Positions 1-8,473 are shown, counted from the stretch's first letter. The stretch: 64,000 nt of DNA from Roseburia hominis (GCA_040702975.1 CP159990.1:248001-312000); one strand, 5' to 3'. Notes: a model not told the origin generated them from the sequence alone. Numbers and translations: made by a program.

Positions 1-591
1 GGCTCTCCCATTCGCCAGGAATTGATGACGGGGAATAAAGAAGCAGCCCGTGCTTTCTGTGGTTTTAAAACTGACAAACCTGTCATCCTGATTATAGGCG
101 GAAGTTTAGGAGCCGCCGCCGTCAATGACGCAGTCCGTGCCATCCTTCCTGAGCTTTTAAAGGATTTCCAGATTATCCACCTCTGTGGCAAGGGAAAACT
201 GGATTCTTCCCTCACAAATCTGGAAGGCTACGCACAATTTGAATATATACAGGATGAACTCAAGGATCTGTTCGCCCTCACCGATATCGTAATCTCCCGT
301 GCCGGAGCAAACGCAATCTGCGAGCTGCTTGCCCTTCGTAAGCCCAACCTCCTGATTCCGCTTTCCGCCAAATCTAGTCGTGGTGACCAGATTCTGAATG
401 CCCGCTCCTTCGAACGCCAGGGCTTCAGCATGGTGATGGAGGAAGAGGAAATCACGAATGAAAAACTGGCAGCTGCTATCCATCAGCTTTATGCATCAAG
501 AGAAGACTTTATCAAAGCCATGAATCAGTCATCACAGCAAAATCCGATTGAGACTATTATAACACTGATTCAAAATGCATCGCGACATTAG
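1..591 (+). CDS. murG: MurG glycosyltransferase, C-terminal part (5' end outside window)
   Basis: Partial gene: the frame is open from base 1 and ends with TAG at 589-591. MurG adds GlcNAc from UDP-GlcNAc to lipid I at the inner face of the membrane, giving lipid II for peptidoglycan synthesis. The fragment opens with GSPIRQEL, like the conserved (G)NP(I/V)R block of MurG. It continues with IIGGSLGAAAVND, the start of the C-terminal Rossmann domain, and ISRAGANAICELLAL, the UDP-GlcNAc-binding block. About 196 residues are present, roughly the C-terminal half. It is the only plus-strand gene before the minus-strand sigma factor, and a hairpin at 671-691 follows it. Confidence 0.93.
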   Translation, partial: GSPIRQELMTGNKEAARAFCGFKTDKPVILIIGGSLGAAAVNDAVRAILPELLKDFQIIHLCGKGKLDSSLTNLEGYAQFEYIQDELKDLFALTDIVISRAGANAICELLALRKPNLLIPLSAKSSRGDQILNARSFERQGFSMVMEEEEITNEKLAAAIHQLYASREDFIKAMNQSSQQNPIETIITLIQNASRH

Positions 592-670
592 GAACAGCAT
601 CACACTTTTTTCGACATAATTCCAAAGTTCTTATGCGAATTTCGCAACGAGTATTGCAACAAATATCAAA

Positions 671-696
671 CAGGTGTCGTTTCGGCACCTGTTTAT
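671..696. terminator. Hairpin between convergent murG and sigma gene
   Basis: CAGGTGTCG and CGGCACCTG pair around a TTT loop (one G-U), followed by TTTATTTA on the plus strand. It lies between the convergent ends of murG and the sigma gene, so it probably terminates murG and possibly both. Confidence 0.6.
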
Positions 697-714
697 TTAT
701 GGAATCGCTGCGGA

Positions 715-1269
715 CTATTCTTTTTCATTATCAAAATCATCATGTTCTCTAATCCATTTTCTTGCTCTGTACAATACACTATTCAAAACCTCCGGGCTGA
801 TTCCCATCTCATCTGCTACATCCTTTTGTTTCTTTCCCATAATGTAGACCATGGTGACAGCAGTGTACCAACGCTCATTCACTTCATACAATTTTCCAAG
901 AATCGTGTCTGACTTAAACTTCGTCTCTTCTTCGTTGAACCTGCGCATATATACATCTTCTGCGCTTTCCTCTGAAACATTCAAATCCACAGTCAAATCG
1001 ATGTTTTCATCGAGAAGCTCCCAAGATGCTTTCTTCATCGCATTGATCGTTGCATTTCTTGCAGTAGTCATCAACCAACGAGTAATACGTTCTTTATCAA
1101 TAGTGTCGAAATGTCTATACAAAATCTCGAACACTTCATTCGTAATATCCTCTGCCAATGAATAGTTATTGTAAGAGTAATGCATGGAAACCCGAAACAC
1201 CTTTTCTTTTAACGCATGGTAAATGCGCAAGAATTCTTCATCTTTCTTGTTATGAGTATCCACTCTCAT
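715..1269 (-). CDS. ECF-like RNA polymerase sigma-70 family factor
   Basis: 184 residues. Region 2 is seen in SLAEDITNEVFEILYRH followed by RWLMTTARNATINAMKK (about residues 37-80). Region 4 is the C-terminal helix-turn-helix, with KKQKDVADEMGISPEVLNSV and then LYRARKWIRE (about 144-175). The length and the lack of regions 1 and 3 fit an alternative (ECF-like) sigma factor that directs RNA polymerase to a small promoter set. No anti-sigma gene is adjacent, and the target genes cannot be inferred. The ATG has only GAGGGAT just before it; a GTG two codons later is an alternative start. A 45-bp tandem duplication lies directly upstream. Confidence 0.85.
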   Translation of the reverse strand: MRVDTHNKKDEEFLRIYHALKEKVFRVSMHYSYNNYSLAEDITNEVFEILYRHFDTIDKERITRWLMTTARNATINAMKKASWELLDENIDLTVDLNVSEESAEDVYMRRFNEEETKFKSDTILGKLYEVNERWYTAVTMVYIMGKKQKDVADEMGISPEVLNSVLYRARKWIREHDDFDNEKE

Positions 1270-1311
1270 ATCCCTCAGCTTTACTCTTTCTCTTTTGTAA
1301 TTAATTCCATT

Positions 1312-1406
1312 TATACCTTTTGAAACGGCCGAATGGCCATACGGGGTGCCCTTGGGTATACCTTGTAAGACGGCCGAATGGCCATACGGGGTGCCCTTGG
1401 GGTATA
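1312..1406. repeat. Tandem duplication of a 45-bp unit upstream of the sigma gene
   Basis: Two head-to-tail copies, 1312-1356 and 1357-1402 (the second has one extra G), then the start of a third (TATAC). Each copy contains GGCCGAATGGCC, able to form a small hairpin, and GGGGTGCCC. The pair fills most of the gap between the HIT gene and the sigma gene, so it lies in the sigma leader or promoter region. No T-run follows either hairpin. Confidence 0.85.
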
Positions 1407-1436
1407 CTTTAGCAAACGAGGTCCTTTCATTCCCTC

Positions 1437-1847
1437 TTAAGCATTCAGTTTTGCAAGGATCTCATCGCGATCTTCATCTGTGAGCTTGCCCATCTTCCAA
1501 CCAAACCCGCACTGATCTCCTTTATAACGCGGAATCAAATGCATATGGAAATGGAAAACCGTCTGGCCTGCAGCCTCTCCGTTATTCTGCACTACATTAT
1601 AGCCGTCGCATCCCAGAACCTCAGTCAGCCTTATCACCATCTTTTTCGCCAGTTTAAACGCCTTTGCTGCCGTCTCGTCATCAATCTCATACAAATTTGC
1701 ATAATGATTCTTAGGCAGGATCAGGGCATGTCCTTTTGTCGCCGGTCCCAAATCAAGAATTACACGAAAATCCTCGTCTTCGTATAACGTCGCAGAAGGG
1801 ATCTCTCCATTTGCAATTTTACAAAAAATACAGTTCTCATCTCTCAT
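1437..1847 (-). CDS. HIT family protein (histidine triad nucleotide-binding)
   Basis: 136 residues, the usual size for a HIT hydrolase. These enzymes act on nucleotide phosphoramidates or related nucleotide conjugates in the cytoplasm; the physiological substrate is usually unknown. The triad is HFHMH at residues 99-103, followed by LIPRYKGD. CIFCKI near the N-terminus (Cys6, Cys9) resembles the zinc-binding pair of this subfamily. KGHALILPKNHYAN gives further conserved residues. AAGGTAG precedes the ATG at a normal distance. It is upstream of and codirectional with the sigma gene, and divergent from the histidine kinase gene. Confidence 0.92.
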   Translation of the reverse strand: MRDENCIFCKIANGEIPSATLYEDEDFRVILDLGPATKGHALILPKNHYANLYEIDDETAAKAFKLAKKMVIRLTEVLGCDGYNVVQNNGEAAGQTVFHFHMHLIPRYKGDQCGFGWKMGKLTDEDRDEILAKLNA

Positions 1848-1957
1848 GTTCTACTACCTTCTTTCTGTTTTTCTGTTATTTTTACAAAATACTTTCTTTA
1901 CTATTCTTCTCATCAATGCTACACTATCCTCTGAAAACTTTGAAAGGCGGTGCTTTT

Positions 1958-2692
1958 ATGACATTTTCTTCTGACGATTACGCAAACCTCCAAAAAATTA
2001 TGGAAGAATCCCCGGATAACCAGAAACTAATACAAAAACTTCTGGATTACCAGCAATATACAATCAGCAAGATCAGTCATGAGATCCGGAATCCTCTGGC
2101 ACTTGTTTACAGTACACTCCAATTGATCGAATCACAACACCCGGAAGTCCAGACCTTCAAACACTGGAACGAAATGCGGGAAGACATTGAATTTCTGACC
2201 TCGCTTTTGCAGGAATTATCAACCTACAACAACGGAGAACGCATTCGTCCTACCACCTTCTCTTCCTATGACTTTCTGGCACGGATCTGCCTGTCATTTG
2301 CTGCCTCCTGCACAGATACCGAAATTGAATTTACATCCAGACTTTCTCCGACTCTTCCCGACATTGCAGGGGATAAAATAAAACTGCAGGAAGTTTTCCT
2401 AAACCTGCTGCAGAATGCAAAAGATGCGGTAAACTCCTCTGGAACGATTCGTCTGGAAGCTTCCGCAGATTCCAGTACATTGAAAATCACTGTTACTGAT
2501 AACGGCTGTGGCATTCCACCGGAACACCTAACAGATATCTTCAGCCCCTTCGTTACTCATAAATCAGGCGGTACCGGACTGGGACTTGCTATCTCACAAA
2601 GAGTAATAACTGCCCACAACGGCACGATATCCGTAGATTCTACACCCGGAACTGGAACTACTTTTACCATACTTCTCCCTGTTTCCCAATGA
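1958..2692 (+). CDS. Soluble sensor histidine kinase (orphan)
   Basis: 244 residues from the ATG behind AAAGGCGG. The frame is open further upstream, but that part overlaps the HIT gene and has no ribosome site. The HisKA H-box is ISHEIRNPLAL with His41. The HATPase domain has an N-box (NLLQNAKDAV, about 149-158), G1 (DNGCGIP, 181-187) and G2 (GGTGLGLAI, 204-212). There is no membrane segment and no recognisable sensor domain, only about 35 residues before the H-box. No response regulator is adjacent. In spore formers such orphan kinases can feed Spo0A, but nothing here shows that. Confidence 0.9.
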   Translation: MTFSSDDYANLQKIMEESPDNQKLIQKLLDYQQYTISKISHEIRNPLALVYSTLQLIESQHPEVQTFKHWNEMREDIEFLTSLLQELSTYNNGERIRPTTFSSYDFLARICLSFAASCTDTEIEFTSRLSPTLPDIAGDKIKLQEVFLNLLQNAKDAVNSSGTIRLEASADSSTLKITVTDNGCGIPPEHLTDIFSPFVTHKSGGTGLGLAISQRVITAHNGTISVDSTPGTGTTFTILLPVSQ

Positions 2693-2727
2693 TTTTGGTT
2701 ATACTCAAGCTTATAGCTAAAGCACTG

Positions 2728-2747
2728 AGAGCCTGACATCAGGCTCT
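2728..2747. terminator. Hairpin after histidine kinase gene
   Basis: AGAGCCTG and CAGGCTCT form an 8-bp stem with a 4-nt loop, 35 bases after the kinase stop codon. There is no strong T-run, so this is a weak intrinsic terminator candidate. Confidence 0.4.
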
Positions 2748-2817
2748 TATGTGCAACGCTATAAGCCGTTTGCTATTTTTTATTATATGTAACACGCTCA
2801 TATTTGACAAGTTATTT

Positions 2818-3609
2818 TTACCAAAATTTGGAATAGTCGCCAAGGCCATCAGAGCTGTCACTCTCTTCGTCATCCAACATTCTCCCGTCGCGTTCCCAGT
2901 TTCCCCGCCTTTTTCTGCGTGTCCGACGGCTTAAAAATTCCAGCACGCCTTGCCGCTCTCTTGCCACATGCCCGGTCATTTCCTGCTGCTCCGCCCAATC
3001 ATCCAGTATGATATCCTCTGCCAGTTCATAAGACTCCTGCCCGTGATCCACTCTCTTTTCTTCCATCTCTTTTTCTTTCCTTTCCAAGATATTTTCCAAA
3101 ATCTGCTCAATATTATAGTTTTCCTCCATAGATGCCTTATGCAGCTCATACGCCAGATAAATTCCCTCTTTCTCCTGATAATCCATCTCCCGGACAAAAT
3201 ATTCCGTCAAAGTATGGAACTCCTCCCTAATATCCCCCTCATACCCCGGACAATAACAGAAAAAATACTCCTCTCCCTCCCTGTATATATGCTCCGGCTT
3301 AAGGCTTAAACAATTTACATTCAACAAGTACTGGTTTATTGTATATAGGACCTTAATAAACTGCCTCATAAAAAGCTCCAGTTCCTGATAATTCCACAAT
3401 TCTTTTTCTCCCCGCGCCTTGACCGACACCTTTCCACTGATATCATATCTATATACACTATGTTCATCGCGTCCCTGCCCATGTACCTTCAAAATACCCG
3501 GAATGTTATTTGTTCTCAACATGCGCATCTGATAATCCTCTTTGTATAACTGTTCTATCTCCAAAACCAGCCATGTATGGCGTAAATTTCTCTCAAATTC
3601 CGTCTTCAT
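2818..3609 (-). CDS. DUF6382-like protein, last gene of the Tad operon
   Basis: 263 residues, no signal peptide or membrane segment. The N-terminal ~170 residues resemble the DUF6382 domain found in Clostridia Tad/Flp loci: TWLVLEIE near the start, then CLSLKPEHIY and FFCYCPGY in the middle. In relatives as I remember them this domain is commonly followed by an FHA domain. Here there is instead a charged tail (RRTRRKRRGNWERDG, then an acidic DDEESDSSDGLGDY stretch) and no FHA motif. The molecular function is unknown. It is the promoter-distal gene of the operon, 119 bases after the second TadE-like gene, so it probably serves pilus assembly or its control. Confidence 0.7.
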   Translation of the reverse strand: MKTEFERNLRHTWLVLEIEQLYKEDYQMRMLRTNNIPGILKVHGQGRDEHSVYRYDISGKVSVKARGEKELWNYQELELFMRQFIKVLYTINQYLLNVNCLSLKPEHIYREGEEYFFCYCPGYEGDIREEFHTLTEYFVREMDYQEKEGIYLAYELHKASMEENYNIEQILENILERKEKEMEEKRVDHGQESYELAEDIILDDWAEQQEMTGHVARERQGVLEFLSRRTRRKRRGNWERDGRMLDDEESDSSDGLGDYSKFW

Positions 3610-3728
3610 TCCTAGCTCCCTGCTTTCTATCCCAATTGAATGTCAACTTGTTTATTCCCGCGAGTAACGGGCCGCGCGAACATGTTTGCGCAGCTATATA
3701 GTTACTTGAATAGGTCTTATAAACTTAT

Positions 3729-4154
3729 TTATTGCGCAATATCTTCCACGAACTCTTTACCCGATTTTATTTTCCGAATCCGCTCCTCGGGCACTGTCAC
3801 CGCAGCGTTCCGCTCTGCTGAAACAACAAGCCACCTTCTCACTGCCCTGGCCTTTACTGACACCTTACCTTCTTCACTAGTGATCTGAACCTGGACACTT
3901 CCGAAAAAGAGCAGCTTTCTATATATGCGCTTTCGAAAATAGGCTTCCATTTCCCCTTCCGGAAGTTCATTCTTTTCGTGCAGAATCTCACTTGCTGTTA
4001 CAGCCGTCTCATATGCTGCACCGCCTACTATATTCTTGTCATGATAATAAAATAATGCAAAAACAATCAGCATCCACGTCAAAAGCACGACCGGCATCAG
4101 ATATGCCATCTCCACAATGGTACTTCCTTTAATGCTTTTTTTCACATCTAGCAT
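3729..4154 (-). CDS. TadE-like pilus assembly / pseudopilin protein
   Basis: 141 residues from the ATG at 4154, which has GGGGGCG upstream and overlaps the end of the prepilin peptidase gene. The open frame runs further upstream, but only inside the peptidase gene. The N-terminus KKSIKGSTIVEMAYLMPV, followed by a hydrophobic helix, is the TadE signature: a short basic segment, Gly-Ser, then Glu at +5 of a pilin-like helix. The rest (about 45-141) is a soluble extracytoplasmic part without cysteines. TadE-type proteins are minor pseudopilins, probably processed by the neighbouring peptidase. This is the second of two TadE-like genes in the operon. Confidence 0.82.
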   Translation of the reverse strand: MLDVKKSIKGSTIVEMAYLMPVVLLTWMLIVFALFYYHDKNIVGGAAYETAVTASEILHEKNELPEGEMEAYFRKRIYRKLLFFGSVQVQITSEEGKVSVKARAVRRWLVVSAERNAAVTVPEERIRKIKSGKEFVEDIAQ

Positions 4155-4570
4155 AGCAACGCCCCCACATACCCGGCTAATAGAAACGGTAAAAAAGGAA
4201 TTCTTGTCTTTCTTCCCCACTTTCTGATCTTTACCCCTATCAAAGCTGCTACAAGCATCAACACAAATGCACCGGCAAGAACTGCAAACACTTTCCAAAT
4301 CCCCAGCAGCATTCCGAGATTTAAGATCATCCAACTGTCCCCATAACTGATTCCTTCTCCGGAAAGTCTCGACAACATAAGAAAACACACGCCGACTGAC
4401 ATTCCCAACACCCATAACATCCATCTCTGGCGAAACCAGATCATCTGGTACAGCACCACCGCCAGCGTGAAGAAAATAAGATAGACCACTGGAACCTTTC
4501 TGCTACGCACGTCCCAAAATGCCCCCACTGCCAGCATCACCAGAAAAACCGCCTCACCTATTACCCGCAT
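4148..4570 (-). CDS. A24-family prepilin peptidase (TadV-like)
   Basis: About 140 residues from the ATG at 4570, 10 bases after GGGAGAGGAG; a GTG nine bases further upstream sits too close to that site. Several membrane helices. The two aspartates of A24 aspartic peptidases are visible: AFWDVRSRKVP in the first loop and GISYGDSWMI (the GxxxGD region) in the second. It would cut the leader peptide of the Flp pilin and the TadE-like proteins at the inner membrane. It lacks the N-terminal methylase domain, as usual for TadV/CpaA. It overlaps the genes on both sides, which indicates translational coupling. Confidence 0.88.
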   Translation of the reverse strand: MRVIGEAVFLVMLAVGAFWDVRSRKVPVVYLIFFTLAVVLYQMIWFRQRWMLWVLGMSVGVCFLMLSRLSGEGISYGDSWMILNLGMLLGIWKVFAVLAGAFVLMLVAALIGVKIRKWGRKTRIPFLPFLLAGYVGALLC

Positions 4571-5313
4571 TTTGAACACGCTCCTCTCCCTCGTACTTCT
4601 GATATCGGAACCGCATAGACTGTACGTTTGATTCCGCTACATTCCAGCGTGCTATGATAACGATTCCCATATTCCGTAATATAAACCATCCCGGAAGCCC
4701 CATGCCTTCTCATACATCTCTCGCAGGCATGGTATTTCCCCTGACTTTCGTTGCGCAGTCCTTCCACTGCATCAAGAGGAACCATACGAACAGACGGCTC
4801 CAGATAGGTACAATGATAATTTCTATGATACACGATTCCAGTCTCCGTAATATAAACGACAGTCGGATCGCTGCGCTCCATAAAGCCCGCTTTACTGTAT
4901 CCATTCCACCCTTTTATGCGCATCGTCTCCTGATATTTTATGGGCTCTATCACGAACACCGGAATCGGCAGCCTCACCTGATAGACTACCTTGATTTCCA
5001 GAATCCCTGTCCCCGGTATCATATAAGATTTCCCGCAGTCCAGGCCACTGCTGCCTCCTTCTACCAGGCTCCGGTCAAGTCTCTCTGCGCCGATAGACGC
5101 GACAATATCTCTCTGAAGCTGTACCGGCATCATCACCGGTATCTCATATACTTTTTCGGCCATTCGCTTTCCGGCTTCCTGCATTCCGCTGCGTACCGCA
5201 TCCTGAATAGCCAGTATTTCCAACAGCCAGATCAGACAGATAGCCGCATAAAAAAACAGTGGTACACAAAAGACGGCCTCAACCGTGATACTTCCGGCAG
5301 AATATTTCTTCAT
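4561..5313 (-). CDS. TadE-like protein with duplicated Cys/His (zinc-finger-like) C-terminal module
   Basis: 250 residues from the ATG at 5313 (GGAGAA seven bases upstream). A GTG at 5403 behind AAAGGAG is an alternative that adds 30 residues. KKYSAGSITVEAVFCVPLFF is a typical TadE start with a pilin-like helix. The C-terminal ~90 residues hold two similar modules: VYITETGIVYHRNYHC...CERC and VYITEYGNRYHSTLEC...CSKC. Each supplies His and Cys residues spaced as if to bind a metal or form disulfides. An exported TadE protein with such modules is unusual. It sits between the DUF5702 gene and the prepilin peptidase gene. An 18-bp inverted repeat lies upstream (5354-5371 and 5480-5497). Confidence 0.8.
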   Translation of the reverse strand: MKKYSAGSITVEAVFCVPLFFYAAICLIWLLEILAIQDAVRSGMQEAGKRMAEKVYEIPVMMPVQLQRDIVASIGAERLDRSLVEGGSSGLDCGKSYMIPGTGILEIKVVYQVRLPIPVFVIEPIKYQETMRIKGWNGYSKAGFMERSDPTVVYITETGIVYHRNYHCTYLEPSVRMVPLDAVEGLRNESQGKYHACERCMRRHGASGMVYITEYGNRYHSTLECSGIKRTVYAVPISEVRGRGACSKCG

Positions 5314-5353
5314 CAGACATTCTCCATGGCATGTCCGGCGCTGCATTGAGGCA

Positions 5354-5497
5354 GATACAGATGCCTTTTCCTTTTGACAAGAAATGAATAGGTTTTGGGT
5401 CACAAATCCGTTCTCCTTTCTAAGGTATTCTTGGATCAGTTCTAGTATAGTATTAGTTTTTGAATTATAAACGAGGTTTGGAAAAGGCATCTGTATC
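5354..5497. repeat. 18-bp perfect inverted repeat flanking 108 bp
   Basis: GATACAGATGCCTTTTCC (5354-5371) is exactly reversed and complemented at 5480-5497. The 108 bp between them include the alternative ribosome site and GTG start of the TadE-like gene. See findings. Confidence 0.85.
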
Positions 5498-5519
5498 CAC
5501 CCCCCTTTGCCTTTTTGCA

Positions 5520-6887
5520 CTACTGATACATGAATTCTGTCTTGAAGTGGTATTTTACCCCTCTTCTTAGCGAGCTGGTCATCTCAAATCCGGCTGCTGT
5601 TACACATTGGTCTGCCTGAAACCAGGTAAACCCTTTTCCCACGCGCAGATTCTGTTCCACTAAATCCAAAGCACGCATGGTAAGTACTTCCTTCTTCTCC
5701 AAAAATAGCAAAACCTGCAAATATGTTTCATATGTGTATCCACCTTCTGCATTCCTCCCATCCTGTAAAGCCCCTTCTTCCCCTAATTTCAGCAAAGCGC
5801 TCAGTGACAGCTGCCAGGTTTCCCTGCTCTTTACCAAAGGTACCTTTTTCCCGTCAAGCAAGGTCCTCACATCCAGCACGCTCTCCCCAAATGCCCAAGC
5901 CAGAAGTAATGCCTGCTTCACCACCGGAATGATCTCCGGCGATACAAAGAGCATGCAAAGAGCGCCCGCTAATGTCTCCGCTTCAGCCTGCTTCTCGGCA
6001 TCGGTAAGTAAATACCCATAATTTGCTGCCATTCTGAACAAACACAACTTCTTTGCCACAGCTTCCAGGTTTGCTTTATCACTTTCTTTGCCCTCCAGCA
6101 GATATTCCAATTCATAATCCAACGCTCTTTCTTCCTTTGGAGCCGTTGCATTTCCAAACCGATCGAGAAGATAGAGATTGAAAAAAATGGTATCTCCGGT
6201 ATTTCCGGCTTTCTCCTCAAACACGCCATATCCCTTTTTTAATGCTCTATGAGATACAAGCTGCGCCTTACTGACAGCCTTTTGGGACAATGAAAACCCG
6301 TCCGGCAGCACGATTCCAAGCAGGGAGCCCGTCTTTAAATCAGATATCTGTTCCAGAGGGTTGTTCTCCGCGGGAAGCCCGCTTTCTTCCTGCTCCAGCA
6401 GATGATCCAGTTCCCGACTAGTCCTGTCATTTTCTTTCCCGTATTCTTCCGCCTGTTGGTCCTGCTCCTTCCACACAGATAGCTTCCCTGTAAATTCATC
6501 CAATACCGAAGCCCCGGTCCTTGTCCTCTCAAACTGAACCGCCTGCCTGTAGAATTCCCGTCCATTCTCATCTGTCAAATACTTGATTCTTTCTATGTCC
6601 TTCTCCATATTTTCTGCTCCATACAGAGACAGTCGGTTTAAAATATTAGATTCGGACATATCCCCGGTCTCATAACTGCCTTCCAGTCCGAAGATTCCAT
6701 ATTCCTCAAGCAAATCTCTTTGATATTCTGCAAATATGGACTCGGTCGCCCTGCCTGCATCTGCCCTCTTCTCATTCTTCAGCACCTGAATGGACGCGCT
6801 TTCCAGCACTGCCCCCACAAGTCCTAAAAGTAGAAGAAAAACAAGGCTCAAAAAAACAGTTATTTCACCCATTACCATTTTTTTCAT
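5520..6887 (-). CDS. DUF5702-like Tad-locus membrane protein
   Basis: 455 residues. The N-terminus MKKMVMGEITVFLSLVFLLLL is a short basic leader with Gly-Glu and a hydrophobic helix, like a TadG/TadE-type anchor. The large remainder is extracytoplasmic and helical, with an early stretch ASIQVLKNEKRADAGRATESIFAEY. That pattern matches the DUF5702 proteins I associate with Clostridia Tad operons, and its position between pilin and TadE genes agrees. The function is unproven; it is probably a scaffold or minor pilin component. It ends exactly where the extended frame of the next gene begins. Confidence 0.75.
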   Translation of the reverse strand: MKKMVMGEITVFLSLVFLLLLGLVGAVLESASIQVLKNEKRADAGRATESIFAEYQRDLLEEYGIFGLEGSYETGDMSESNILNRLSLYGAENMEKDIERIKYLTDENGREFYRQAVQFERTRTGASVLDEFTGKLSVWKEQDQQAEEYGKENDRTSRELDHLLEQEESGLPAENNPLEQISDLKTGSLLGIVLPDGFSLSQKAVSKAQLVSHRALKKGYGVFEEKAGNTGDTIFFNLYLLDRFGNATAPKEERALDYELEYLLEGKESDKANLEAVAKKLCLFRMAANYGYLLTDAEKQAEAETLAGALCMLFVSPEIIPVVKQALLLAWAFGESVLDVRTLLDGKKVPLVKSRETWQLSLSALLKLGEEGALQDGRNAEGGYTYETYLQVLLFLEKKEVLTMRALDLVEQNLRVGKGFTWFQADQCVTAAGFEMTSSLRRGVKYHFKTEFMYQ

Positions 6888-6914
6888 CTCTCTACTCCCA
6901 ATCTCTGTTATAAA

Positions 6915-7115
6915 CTAGATACCGGCACTCTCGCTTGTAATCTTAGAGAAAATAGACTCTACCAGACTGGTAAGCTGTGACTTAAATATAATTACCAGAC
7001 CGATAATAACGACCAGCACCAAAATCAACTCCACTGTTGATATTCCCCGCTCTTCTGCAAGCGTCTCTCCTACCCGAAACTTAATCCGGTACATAAAATT
7101 CCTTAATTTGCGCAT
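6915..7115 (-). CDS. Flp1-like type IVb pilin
   Basis: 66 residues, the major Flp pilin candidate. ERGISTVELILVLVVIIGLVII (residues 22-43) combines the processing site (Gly-Ile-Ser with Glu at +5) with a long hydrophobic helix. It is followed by a short amphipathic tail, FKSQLTSLVESIFSKIT. A good GGAGGTGAG ribosome site precedes the ATG. The prepilin peptidase at 4148-4570 would cleave it and the TadA motor would assemble it into the fibre. The gene sits between tadC and the DUF5702 gene. Confidence 0.9.
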   Translation of the reverse strand: MRKLRNFMYRIKFRVGETLAEERGISTVELILVLVVIIGLVIIFKSQLTSLVESIFSKITSESAGI

Positions 7116-7150
7116 CCTCTCACCTCCTGACTACCTTATATCTGACATTT

Positions 7151-8473
7151 CTACAAAGATGCGGAAAGAAACGCAGGTACGATAACAATGGTCAGCACGA
7201 TGATCAACATGAGGAGCATGGGCAATAACAGCTTTGTTCCGGCCTCTTCTCCCAAACGCCGTGCCCGGCTTTTCTGTTCTTCCATCGCTTGAATCGCTTC
7301 CATAATCAATAGTTTTGCCGTCCCCTTCGCACCCTTCCTCAGATTCTGGGATAACAAAGCTCCCAGCTTCATATACGGTGCTGCCTCGCACCGCCTTGCA
7401 AAACGTTCATAGCACTCGCTTTCCGGAATGCCGCTCTGCATTTCCGTCAACGTATAAAGCATCTCTTCATACGCTGCCCGCTCTCTTCCTGTACCCGCTT
7501 TTTGCTCGCTGTAATCTCCGGTCACCTTTTTCCAGGCATTTTTCACCGTAAGTCCTGCTCCCATGAGCATCGTGATCTGGCTTACAATCTCAGGATAATC
7601 CAGAAGCATCTGTTCTCTTCTCTCCTTTCTGCGCTTTTGCTCCTCCTGCCGTTTCAGGCAGATCAGAAGGATACTGCCTATGATTCCCAGAAAGATCAGT
7701 GGCAAGGCAATTGGAGAAACCGGGCGGTGCCAGGTCACTTTCCGGCCTTCCAGCTCCTGGGGAAGCTCTATGAAGGCTGCTTCTCTTGACTCTTCCTCCA
7801 GCTTTCCTACTGCATCCATCACCTGTCCGATCATTCCCTTTTTTTTCTCTTTTTTTGCGAAAATCCGGACATCCATGTTGTATGCCGCTTCCTCTTCCTT
7901 GTATCTTAAAATCCCGGTCACTGTTACCAGAATTCCCTGTTGCTCATCTGCAGCCGCCCTTTGTGCTTCTTTCACTGCCTCCTGATCAATATGCCCTGTC
8001 ATATCCATCACATCATACCGGCTCAGTCCCCAGATAATCGTGAACGGAAATCCTTCCAACTCTGCCGGCAGACTTAAATCTTCCTCCACACAGTCTGCCG
8101 ATTCATTCTCCCCCAGCACCACATCATCCAGCCTTTTTATTGCCTGCCGGAATAGAGCCTGCACCTCTTTGTGACTGTATTCTCTGGGAGAAATCTGAAG
8201 CGTGACTTCCTTTTCTTTTTCTCCTTCAATTTGCAGCTTCAGCGATTCTTCCTTTTGTCCTTCCCCGTACCCGTTCCGCTGAAGCTTCCGAACTCCTTCC
8301 CCGGCCTCCAGCCTTTGAGAAACCTCCAGAATCAGAGCCAAAGTGCAGATACTGACCATGATTCCAAAAATCTTTCTGCCGAGTCCATCGCCCCAGCTAA
8401 AGATCTTCTTCTTTCTTCGCTCTGCTACATATACTGCTGTAAGCAGCAAGTACACGCCCGCGCATATCCACAT
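7151..8473 (-). CDS. tadC: TadC-like type II secretion F-family platform protein
   Basis: 440 residues from the ATG at 8473, which follows AGGAGG by six bases; the frame reads further but without a ribosome site. One N-terminal membrane helix is followed by a soluble region (about 80-270) and a central helix (PLIFLGIIGSILLICL). The C-terminal T2SSF domain begins near YPEIVSQITMLMGAGLTVKNAW and ends with two hydrophobic segments (LLLPMLLMLIIVLTIVIVP). This is one of the two inner-membrane platform proteins on which the TadA ATPase acts. The long soluble region before the F domain is larger than in classic TadC. Confidence 0.88.
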   Translation of the reverse strand: MWICAGVYLLLTAVYVAERRKKKIFSWGDGLGRKIFGIMVSICTLALILEVSQRLEAGEGVRKLQRNGYGEGQKEESLKLQIEGEKEKEVTLQISPREYSHKEVQALFRQAIKRLDDVVLGENESADCVEEDLSLPAELEGFPFTIIWGLSRYDVMDMTGHIDQEAVKEAQRAAADEQQGILVTVTGILRYKEEEAAYNMDVRIFAKKEKKKGMIGQVMDAVGKLEEESREAAFIELPQELEGRKVTWHRPVSPIALPLIFLGIIGSILLICLKRQEEQKRRKERREQMLLDYPEIVSQITMLMGAGLTVKNAWKKVTGDYSEQKAGTGRERAAYEEMLYTLTEMQSGIPESECYERFARRCEAAPYMKLGALLSQNLRKGAKGTAKLLIMEAIQAMEEQKSRARRLGEEAGTKLLLPMLLMLIIVLTIVIVPAFLSASL

